Of a stretch of 64,000 bases of DNA, positions 60,601 through 64,000 are shown in pieces (within the stretch, counting starts at the first letter, position 1; every line of letters begins with the position of its first letter). The notes below the pieces were generated by a model. That model did no database searches, had not been told where the DNA came from, and worked only from the letters and a program-made list of their open reading frames with translations. The stretch is from contig NC_021677.1 of NCBI RefSeq assembly GCF_000247815.1, forward strand, positions 8,785,196 through 8,849,195, given 5' to 3'. Made by a program: the position numbers and the translations under genes. This DNA is from Ficedula albicollis (lineage: Eukaryota > Chordata > Aves > Passeriformes > Muscicapidae).

Positions 60601-62106
60601 AGACAGATCCATGGCTGCCTTTGTGCCTTTCAGGGGGAAAAATCCCTTGTGTTGCTTAGGAATTTGAGTGCAGCAAGGTCAGGAAAAGGTACGGAAGAAG
60701 CTTCTTTTTTTCTCTTCATCCAGACTGATGGGGTTTTCTCAAGGTAAAACTTAGAGCCAAATTTGGTTTGGGTTGGAAGGGATTTAAGGATCACCCAGTT
60801 CCAGCACCTTCCATGGGCAGGGAGGGACACCTTCCATTAGCCCAGGTTGCTCCAAGCCCTGTCTAACCTGGAACCCTATCAGGGATAGTCCACAGGTTGC
60901 TCCAAGCCCCATCCAACATGGAACACTATCAGGGATAGTCCACAGCCTCTCTGGGCAGGGAAGAAGGATTTTAATGAGCAGGAAAAAAGGGAGAAGGGCA
61001 AGAACTGGAGTTTGCAGAGGGAGAATCCATTTGTGATATTTCCAGCTGGGAGGATGGAGTGAGAAGAGATTCCCTGGAGTTATGGATGGCTCTGGTCGGG
61101 TGAGCTGTGTGGGGAACCCTTGGATCCTCTGGCTGTTCTGGAATTCTGCAGCCTCATGCTCTCTGTTTCCTGTTGCAGGAGCAAATCCCATTCAGAAATC
61201 AGCCTGGAGGGATTCTACGAGACAAAGCCACTTTCTCCCGTGCAGAAGGACCCCGTGGAGCTGCTTCTCCTGGACACTAAGGAACGTCTCTCCGTGGAGC
61301 TCCAGGACCGCCGCGCCCCTCTGGCCACCATGGAGAGCCTCTCGGACAACGAATCCATCTACAGCTTCGATTCCCGGCGCTCCTCCGGTTTCCGGAGCAT
61401 CCGCGGCTCCCCCAGCCTCCATGCGGTCATGGAGAAGGACGAGACGCACTGCTTTTATATAGACCCCGCTATCCCTGAGGAAAACCCTTCCCTCAGCTCC
61501 CGGACAGAGCTGCTGGCTGCTGACAGCCTCTCCAAGCATTCCCAGGAGACGCAGCCCCCGGAAAACGTCCTCAACAGCGGCGGCACCACCCCCCAGCGCC
61601 GCTGCAGCGCCGAGGGCACCGGGAGCGACGGGGAGCGCGCCTCCTTGTCCCCTCGGGAAGAGCCAGCGCTCCACAACGGCCGCCTGGCCGATGTTCCCAG
61701 TCCGCAGGTGCTGGAATTCGCCGAGTTCATCGACAGCCTCTTCAACCTGGACAGCAAAAGCAGCTCCTTCCAGGACATTTACTGCATGATGGTGTCGGAC
61801 AGCTCCAGCGACTTTGCGGAGATTCCCAAATCCGTCAGCGACCAGGAGATCCTGCTGAGGGCACAGTACGAGCCTAACTTAGTCCCAAAGCCCCCGAGGT
61901 TGTTTGCGGGCTCGACGGATCCTTCGTCGGGAATCTCCGTGTCGCCCTCTTTCCCCCTTAGTTCATCCGGAGAACTCATGGATATCACTCCCACGGGTGT
62001 GAGCAGCCAGGAATGCCTGGCCACGGACAAAATCCGGACTTCCACCCCCTCCGGACACGTAACCAGCCCTGCCAAGCAGGACGACCTCATGATTTCGGCC
62101 CTTTAG
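36541..62106 (+). CDS. DAGLA: Diacylglycerol lipase alpha, complete coding region in 19 exons
   Basis: Joined exons total 3096 nt and encode 1031 residues plus a TAG stop; human DAGLA is about 1042. The family is a plasma-membrane, sn-1-specific serine lipase that cleaves diacylglycerol to 2-arachidonoylglycerol, the main endocannabinoid, at neuronal postsynaptic sites. Visible in the translation: four hydrophobic helices (about 20-45, 62-81, 103-124, 138-157), a basic stretch after helix 4, cysteine clusters at 324-330 and 347-350, and an alpha/beta-hydrolase lipase core from about 378 to 690. The nucleophile motif GHSLG is at 471-475 (Ser473). Asp525 in GKDLVPR and His651 in HEHLPY complete the inferred triad, one position later than the human Ser472/Asp524/His650. 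Four cysteines (618-621) lie in the regulatory insert, where palmitoylation is reported in the family. The tail has RRSS (789-792) and the Homer-type motif PPRLF (961-965). The paralogue DAGLB lacks such a long tail. All exon joins keep frame. Coordinates here span introns; the exons are listed separately. Confidence 0.97.
36932..37085 (-). mobile_element. CR1 LINE 3' fragment in DAGLA intron 2
   Basis: Antisense CR1: TGGTTTGGCTTGGAAGAG, CCTTAAAGACCATCCATTCC, CTTGCCATGGACAGGGACAG, CACAACTTCTCTGG. It occupies a quarter of this 617-bp intron. Confidence 0.88.
37253..37464 (+). CDS. DAGLA: DAGLA coding exon 3
   Basis: Bounded by CTGGCAG and the donor GTAAGC. Encodes residues 32-103, covering the rest of transmembrane helix 1, an extracellular loop with an N-glycosylation sequon at Asn48 (NET), and helix 2 (about 62-81). 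It enters with one base completing Trp32 and leaves with one base of codon 103. Higher GC than the flanking introns. Confidence 0.95.
37484..37511. repeat. TG/CG dinucleotide repeat in intron 3
   Basis: Alternating purine-pyrimidine stretch (TGCGTGTGCGCG, then TGTGTG repeats) starting about 20 bp after the exon 3 donor. Confidence 0.9.
39388..39489 (+). CDS. DAGLA: DAGLA coding exon 4
   Basis: Bounded by TTTTTTCCAG and the donor GTAGGG. Encodes residues 103-137, containing transmembrane helix 3 (about 103-124) and the following loop with TSCND. Both ends split a codon after its first base, so skipping this exon would keep the frame but remove one membrane helix. Confidence 0.95.
39945..40083 (+). 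CDS. DAGLA: DAGLA coding exon 5
   Basis: Bounded by GTTTTTCAG and the donor GTAAGG. Encodes residues 137-183: transmembrane helix 4 (about 138-157), then a strongly basic cytosolic stretch ([13 protein letters not shown]) that fits the positive-inside rule for a four-helix membrane anchor. Confidence 0.95.
40105..40530 (-). mobile_element. CR1 LINE 3' fragment in DAGLA intron 5
   Basis: Antisense CR1: TTGGGTGCAAGGGACCTTAA, CTTCTCTGGGAAGTCTG, CTCACAGGGAAGCATC, CCCTTGTCCAAAGTCCC, TCCCAGCTCTCCCAGCC. Begins only about 20 bp after the exon 5 donor. It contains a 36-bp internal duplication (40412 and 40448). Confidence 0.92.
40412..40483. repeat. 36-bp tandem duplication inside CR1
   Basis: The segment beginning TAGACACTTTAAGATC and ending GCCTTCTCTTGG is present at 40412 and again at 40448, with one or two differences. 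Confidence 0.88.
40648..40800 (-). mobile_element. CR1 LINE 3' fragment in intron 5
   Basis: Antisense CR1: GATGGTTTGGGTTGGAAGGG, CCGTGGGCAGGGACACC, CTTCCAGGGATGGGGCAGCC. Same orientation as the copy 120 bp upstream. Confidence 0.9.
41712..41928 (+). mobile_element. CR1 LINE 3' fragment in intron 5
   Basis: Sense CR1: TGTGAGAGTGGTGAGGCAC, AATGTCCAAGGCTGGATGG, CTGTCCCTGCCCATAGCAGG, CCAAACTATTCCAGAATTC. Confidence 0.92.
42836..42903 (+). mobile_element. Very short CR1 3' end in intron 5
   Basis: Only the last 65 bp or so: GTGGAACACAATGATCC, CTTCTAACCCAAAGCATTCC, ending ATGATTCTGTGATG, the terminal octamer repeat type of CR1. Confidence 0.8.
43118..43215 (+). mobile_element. CR1 internal fragment just upstream of exon 6
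   Basis: Matches the internal part of the CR1 3' region rather than its end: GGAGCTGGAGCAACAGGGG, GAGGGGGCTCAGCTTGGGG, AAAAGGAGGATTGGGGG. It ends about 90 bp before exon 6. Confidence 0.65.
43304..43391 (+). CDS. DAGLA: DAGLA coding exon 6
   Basis: Bounded by TTTATTCCCAG and the donor GTAGGT. Encodes residues 183-212 of the linker between the membrane anchor and the lipase domain, including a Cys-Cys pair in KVFLCC. It ends in phase 0 after the serine codon TCG. Confidence 0.94.
44395..44775 (-). repeat. Dispersed repeat of unknown class, copy 2, in intron 6
   Basis: Reverse complement of the element at 30895-31290. Shared blocks read here as GCTTCCCTTCTCCCTGAGAG, GTCACCTTGCCCAGGTGCTG and GCCTGCCAGCTCCC. 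Minus-strand frames across it carry recognisably similar peptide stretches to those of copy 1 but no known domain. Confidence 0.8.
46225..46470. repeat. Degenerate short tandem repeat in intron 6
   Basis: Loosely repeated units of about 30 bp around motifs such as GGGCAAAAGAATCCCAG, GGTCTGGAATAAG and AAGTTAAATTTGGGC. The spacing is irregular and the units are diverged. Confidence 0.7.
46902..47036 (+). CDS. DAGLA: DAGLA coding exon 7
   Basis: Bounded by GATTTTGCAG and the donor GTGGGA. Encodes residues 213-257 ([10 protein letters not shown]... to VLDE), a well-conserved segment of the linker region that includes the basic stretch LRQRQRAKR. Phase 0 at both ends. Confidence 0.96.
47395..47732. 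repeat. Three tandem 116-bp units in intron 7
   Basis: Units start at 47401, 47517 and 47633, each opening CCAAGCTGCT and containing GGTTTGCAGATTGTCAAGCC and GATTTATTTTA. The third is slightly diverged and runs into a T/C-rich stretch. The array ends about 110 bp before exon 8 and makes up some 40 percent of the intron. Confidence 0.95.
47841..47918 (+). CDS. DAGLA: DAGLA coding exon 8
   Basis: Bounded by GACTTCCAG and the consensus donor GTAAGT. Encodes residues 258-283 ([11 protein letters not shown]... to DLKNA). Phase 0 at both ends. Confidence 0.95.
47966..48311 (+). repeat. Dispersed repeat, intron 8 copy
   Basis: Closely resembles 52683-53013. Shared blocks: CTGCCCCTCTTTGAAA, GGAGGCTTGATGAGGTGATA, GCAAGAGAG, CCTGATTTAGATTTTCCC, GGATAACTGAGGTTTT. 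Same orientation in both introns. It resembles no CR1 segment; class unknown. Confidence 0.85.
48652..48776 (+). CDS. DAGLA: DAGLA coding exon 9
   Basis: Bounded by GTCTTCCAG and the donor GTGAGT. Encodes residues 284-325, including the hydrophobic helix around [17 protein letters not shown] and the start of the cysteine-rich segment. The last two bases (TC) join an A from exon 10 to make Ser325. Reading on through the donor would give an immediate stop, which supports this boundary. Confidence 0.95.
49708..49864 (+). CDS. DAGLA: DAGLA coding exon 10
   Basis: Bounded by CCTCCTGCAG and the donor GTAAGG. Encodes residues 325-377. It carries three consecutive cysteines (326-328), a further cluster NCCGC (346-350), and the conserved segment [10 protein letters not shown] just before the lipase core. 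Confidence 0.95.
50063..50146 (+). CDS. DAGLA: DAGLA coding exon 11
   Basis: Bounded by CTCTTCCAG and the donor GTAAGT. Encodes residues 378-405, the first strands of the lipase alpha/beta fold, with the typical class 3 lipase IRGT motif at 398-401. Only 119 bp of intron separates it from exon 12. Phase 0 at both ends. Confidence 0.96.
50266..50343 (+). CDS. DAGLA: DAGLA coding exon 12
   Basis: Bounded by TCTTCCAG and the donor GTGGGG. Encodes residues 406-431 ([13 protein letters not shown]... to WLGHK), the segment after the IRGT strand in the lipase core. Phase 0 at both ends. The following intron is the longest inside the coding region (3801 bp). Confidence 0.96.
51083..51270. mobile_element. 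Two CR1 ends in head-to-head hairpin, intron 12
   Basis: Positions 51083-51162 are antisense CR1 (TTTTGGGTTGGAAGGGAC). Positions 51163-51270 are sense CR1 (CTTGGAGCAACCTGG, ending CCAAACCATTCCAGAATTCC). The arms are roughly reverse complements with almost no loop, so the RNA could fold into a long hairpin. Confidence 0.88.
52108..52240 (+). mobile_element. CR1 LINE 3' end in intron 12
   Basis: Sense CR1: GATCCCTGGAAGTGTCCAAG, GCAACCTGGGCTAATG, AAATCCCTTTCAACCCAAAC. Confidence 0.88.
52683..53013 (+). repeat. Dispersed repeat, intron 12 copy
   Basis: Partner of 47966-48311 in the same orientation. It shares the blocks around TGATGAGGTGATA, CCTGATTTAGATTTTCCC and the closing GGATAACTGAGG. Confidence 0.85.
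52862..53192. repeat. Tandem duplication with a 177-bp period
   Basis: The block starting CCTGATTTAGATTTTCCC at 52862 recurs at 53039. It includes CCAGCCCCTCATATTC and CTGGCTGAGTTTAACTTC, and ends GGATAACTGAGGTTTTTTAT. T/A-rich simple sequence follows each copy (53005-53038 and 53186-53220). Confidence 0.93.
53373..53438. repeat. 33-bp tandem duplication in intron 12
   Basis: AGTTCAGGCTCGCTTCCTGC followed by TGAATTAAACTGT at 53373, repeated with one change at 53406. Confidence 0.92.
54145..54225 (+). CDS. DAGLA: DAGLA coding exon 13
   Basis: Bounded by CTTCCCACAG and the donor GTGAGT. Encodes residues 432-458 ([12 protein letters not shown]... to FGRDL), an alpha helix of the lipase core before the nucleophile elbow. 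Phase 0 at both ends. CR1 copies of opposite orientation lie in the flanking introns. Confidence 0.95.
54372..54488 (-). mobile_element. CR1 LINE 3' end in intron 13
   Basis: Antisense CR1: TAGTTTGGGTTGGAAGGGAC, CCCCTGCCATGGGCAGAG, CAGGTTGCTCCAAGCCCC. Starts 146 bp after exon 13. Confidence 0.9.
55160..55347 (+). mobile_element. CR1 LINE 3' end in intron 13
   Basis: Sense CR1: CCAGTGAGGCCCTGGCGC, GGTTGGATGGGACTGGG, GTGGAAGGTGTCCCTGCC, CCATTCTGGGATTCTATGG. It ends about 150 bp before the exon with the catalytic serine. Confidence 0.9.
55498..55640 (+). CDS. DAGLA: DAGLA coding exon 14, carries the catalytic serine
   Basis: Bounded by GTGTTTTTAG and the donor GTAGGT. Encodes residues 459-506. 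The lipase pentapeptide GHSLG is at 471-475 and the nucleophile Ser473 codon is at 55540-55542. The oxyanion-side sequence GAGTAA and the strand [10 protein letters not shown] follow, as in the family. It ends two bases into Ser506. Confidence 0.97.
56879..56947 (+). CDS. DAGLA: DAGLA coding exon 15, catalytic aspartate, GC donor
   Basis: Bounded by TCTCTTCCAG and the non-canonical donor AG|GCAAGT. Encodes residues 506-529. The catalytic Asp525 (codon 56934-56936) is in GKDLVP. Only a cut before GCAAGT gives the AGG codon (Arg529) with exon 16 and keeps the frame, so the GC donor is required by the protein. Confidence 0.95.
57020..57200 (+). repeat. Repeat flanking exon 16, intron 15 copy
   Basis: About 180 bp shared with 58532-58712: GGATCATCTCTGTCTCCAGC, CCTGGACACCTCTGTTGG, GGCAAATCC and CCTGTGTGAAAGAAAA. 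Same orientation. Class unknown. Confidence 0.85.
57785..57951. repeat. Pyrimidine-rich degenerate repeat running into the exon 16 acceptor
   Basis: Irregular units of about 25-30 bp built on CACATCTTC and CTCTTCCAGA. The last unit supplies the acceptor CTCTCTTCCAG itself. Several earlier CCAG sites in the array are potential decoy acceptors. Confidence 0.8.
57952..58024 (+). CDS. DAGLA: DAGLA coding exon 16
   Basis: Bounded by CTCTCTTCCAG and the donor GTAAGC. Encodes residues 529-553 ([13 protein letters not shown]... to STKPK), the start of the regulatory insert between the aspartate and the histidine. The upstream 170 bp are a repetitive pyrimidine-rich tract. Confidence 0.95.
58532..58712 (+). 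repeat. Repeat flanking exon 16, intron 16 copy
   Basis: Partner of 57020-57200. It contains a short extra segment (CACACACCTTCC) before GGCAAATCC. Confidence 0.85.
58810..59006 (+). CDS. DAGLA: DAGLA coding exon 17, regulatory insert
   Basis: Acceptor ATGGGAACAG, with the pyrimidine tract lying a little further upstream than usual; donor GTGAGT. Encodes residues 554-619, from [10 protein letters not shown] to the cysteine run. The segment at about 573-581 (EENSVTSN region) differs from the mammalian sequence as I recall it; the flanking SELPEE and RLWTHPSD are conserved. This is the regulatory loop that limits active-site access in the family. Confidence 0.95.
59122..59325 (-). mobile_element. 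CR1 LINE 3' fragment in intron 17, first of two in tandem
   Basis: Antisense CR1: TAGTGTGGGTTGGAAAGGAC, ATGGGCAGGGACACCTTCC, CTTCCAGGGATGGGGCAGCC, CACAGGGAAGAGCTTCTTCC. Confidence 0.92.
59333..59590 (-). mobile_element. CR1 LINE 3' fragment in intron 17, second of two in tandem
   Basis: Antisense CR1 starting a few bases after the first copy: AATGGTTTGGGTTGGAAGGG, CTGCCATGGGCAGGAACACC, CTCACAGGGAAGAATTC, CCCAATATCCAATC. The copies differ enough to be separate insertions rather than a recent duplication. Together they fill over half of the intron. Confidence 0.93.
59788..59917 (+). CDS. DAGLA: DAGLA coding exon 18, catalytic histidine
   Basis: Bounded by CCTTTTCCAG and the donor GTAAGG. Encodes residues 619-662. 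It completes the four-cysteine run 618-621 and carries His651 (codon 59882-59884) in [10 protein letters not shown]. The strand [15 protein letters not shown] is typical of DAGL enzymes. Confidence 0.96.
60338..60519 (+). CDS. DAGLA: DAGLA coding exon 19
   Basis: Bounded by CCTTGGACAG and the donor GTAAGA. Encodes residues 663-723: the end of the lipase domain ([13 protein letters not shown]... to LTPELIF) and the start of the C-terminal tail, where similarity to mammals drops (SQPLPSC onward). Confidence 0.95.
60757..60972 (-). mobile_element. CR1 LINE 3' fragment in intron 19 with a 50-bp duplication
   Basis: Antisense CR1: TTTGGTTTGGGTTGGAAGGG, CCATGGGCAGGGAGGGACAC, then a 50-bp unit beginning GGTTGCTCCAAGCCC present at 60845 and 60895, ending GATAGTCCACA, then CAGCCTCTCTGGGCAGG. 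Confidence 0.9.
61179..62106 (+). CDS. DAGLA: DAGLA last coding exon 20, C-terminal tail
   Basis: Acceptor CCTGTTGCAG; stop TAG at 62104-62106. Encodes residues 723-1031, a long, mostly disordered, Ser/Pro-rich cytosolic tail that is strikingly GC-rich. Conserved blocks include [21 protein letters not shown] (RRSS at 789-792, next to basic residues suited to Ser kinases), [28 protein letters not shown] and PPRLF (961-965), the PPxxF motif that binds Homer scaffold proteins in mammals. CaMKII phosphorylation of the tail is known in mammals. The middle (about 845-880) diverges from the mammalian sequence and accounts for much of the length difference. Confidence 0.96.
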
Positions 62107-64000
62107 TGCAGGGGGAAGGGGTGGAATGATCCCGGTGGGATAATCCATGGAGGAGGCTGTCATCGGGCAGTTGGGATCAGAGGAGACAGCTGAAAAAATC
62201 CTTTCTGAGGTGACACAGTGGTGGTGTCTGGAGGATGGATTGTGCTGGAATCCTGTCCTTGGAGCTGGGAGAAGCTCTGCCCCATGGGGCCTGAGAGGGT
62301 CTGAGGCACTAAAGTTCCCTACCTCAGCCTGTCTCATTCCCGAGGCAGATTCCTTGCCCTGGGGCACCTGCTGAGTTTGGGAGTGAGCTACCTGGATAGA
62401 TGGAAGCAGGAGGGGGCCAGGCCAGATCCCTCCCCGTCAGGACCGAGCTGGTGGTATGGGAAATGAGCGGATTGAGACTTTGGGCCCTGTTGCACTACCA
62501 CGGATTCGGCCCAAGATCCAATTCGGCACACTTCCAACGGGGATTGCTTTTGTAGGACACTCCTGTTTTAAAGCCATTGGGGCTGTATTCCCCCCAAGTC
62601 CAGTCCCCCCGTTCCTGGCCAGGTGCAGCAGGAATGGGGCTGGCACCATGGTTTCTCTCCCCCGAGCACTCCTGAGAGGGAAGGACGCTGTTCCCAAGAG
62701 CCCAATCTCTCTGCCACGTCCCTCCTTTGCCAGAAAGCTCTCCTGGATATCACCCCCTTCACTCCTTGGTTCCCTGGACCCCTCCGAGCTGGTGACATTC
62801 CCGTGGGACTGCCAGGATTCTCATCTCGGAGCTGCATGGATGTGGATGGATCAACTGCAGAATGCGCCCAGCGTGATTTTCCAGGCCCCTGTGGAGTCTG
62901 GGAGTCTCTCCTGGATCCCTGGGGGTCCTCACACCACCCATATGCAGCATCCACGGATCAGTGCCAGCCTCTGTCATTGGGAATTCAGGGAAAAGATGGA
63001 ATTTTTTTCCCAGTGTTGCAATCTCTTGTATGTTTACAGAGCTGCTGAGCTGGTTGGAAGGTATTTATTAAGGAAAGAGGGAAGGAAAATCCATAGTCAT
63101 CCTCTCCTTCCCATGCTGTTCCCTCTGGGGTCTGAGGGAAGAGAGGATGGGCAGGCAGAATTCCAAGCCCCTGCTTCCCAAGTGGCTTGGATGCAGGAGT
63201 AACCGCCTACCCCCTCTTCCACCCTGTCCCCACCTGCACAATTCCATGTAGGAAAGCTTGAGCAAATTGTTAGGAAAACTACCTGAGCCTCTGGGCCCAG
63301 AGGAGCCTGCTCCGCCTCTCCAGGCAGGTTTTCCAGTGATGGGAGCAGGAGGAAAACTACCTATAATAGGAAATGAAACATTATTGGGACCTGGAAAAGG
63401 CCTTGAATTGCCACAACTCTCCCTCAAAAGCTCAGTAGTTATGGATGGCTCTCCCCGGAGCTCCGTCCTTCCTCCCTGGAAAAGAAATTCCTGGCTTAAC
63501 TTCCTTAGAATCCCGTGGTTGCTCCCTTTTCCCCTCCTTAGCAGTGTTATTTCCATTGTGGGAGGACGCTGTGCTTCCCAGGAGCTCAGCTCCTGGCAAA
63601 TCCCAAGCTTCCATTGGCCATGTGGGCTCTGGAAGCCCTGGGATGGGTCAGAGCTGTGCCTCCTGGGAGCCAGTGGGATCTTATGCCATTGAGGAGCACT
63701 TTATAACCAGTGTGCATTGATGTAAATAACCCTGGGTGCACGGAATTCCACTGGATTCTGGCTGCAAGTGCTGATATCCCACTCCATCCAGCGTGGGATG
63801 CTCCAGCCCCTGCTCCTTACCCGTTTCAGAGCCTTCAGAAGTGCTCCAAGCGGCCAGGAAAACATTATCACTGTGGCTTAAGGTTCCAAAGGTGACCTTT
63901 CCCTGAGCGGAATCAGAGGGAGGAAGCCCCTCTGAATTCAGAGGGATTTGGAGAAGGAAAAGTCCTTTTATTCTGAGCAACCAGAAGTTCTTTTTGTTTT
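62107..64000 (+). other. DAGLA: DAGLA 3' UTR, continues past the window end
   Basis: No open frame here looks coding. Mammalian DAGLA has a 3' UTR of a few kb, so at least part of this stretch should be 3' UTR. I see no AATAAA, ATTAAA or AGTAAA before 64000, so cleavage probably lies beyond the window or uses a weak signal. A TATTTATT AU-rich octamer is at 63062-63069, next to the most AT-rich part. No CR1 copy occurs here, unlike most of the upstream sequence. In mammals the next gene downstream is MYRF; none of it is visible. Confidence 0.6.

Overview
The window looks like a bird nuclear genome, most likely a songbird or a close relative. It carries one vertebrate gene with GT-AG introns. 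The interspersed repeats are overwhelmingly 3' ends of CR1 LINEs, the dominant retrotransposon of birds. The species cannot be fixed from the sequence alone.

The only protein gene I can support is DAGLA (diacylglycerol lipase alpha) on the plus strand. All 19 coding exons lie between 36541 and 62106. Every intron phase closes and the exons encode 1031 residues. The product has four N-terminal membrane helices, a lipase domain with the inferred triad Ser473, Asp525 and His651, a cysteine run in the regulatory region, and a long C-terminal tail with a PPxxF Homer-type motif. Intron 15 uses a GC donor; all others use GT. The 3' UTR starts at 62107 and no standard poly(A) signal is visible before the window ends.

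Positions 1 to about 36500 hold no coding sequence I can support. A CpG-rich block around 9840-11010 is a candidate for the DAGLA promoter and non-coding first exon, which would give an intron 1 of about 25.6 kb. The block is interrupted by 868 consecutive C. A second run of 157 C at 12518-12674 sits between two exact 31-bp copies of its flank. Both may be sequencing or assembly products. The rest of this region holds CR1 fragments in both orientations, a 319-bp-period duplication (17052-17641), a minisatellite with 40-bp units in a 176-bp higher-order repeat (31702-32816), and an AT-rich stretch with homeodomain-type motifs (21890-22310).

The DAGLA introns add more repeats: a 116-bp triplication in intron 7, a dispersed repeat shared by introns 8 and 12, a repeat pair flanking exon 16, a CR1 snap-back hairpin in intron 12, and an element in intron 6 present in inverted orientation at 30.9 kb. 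I found no tRNA, rRNA, CRISPR array or second gene. No clearly new biological system is visible. The items most worth checking are the poly-C tracts, the unclassified repeat families and the GC-AG intron.
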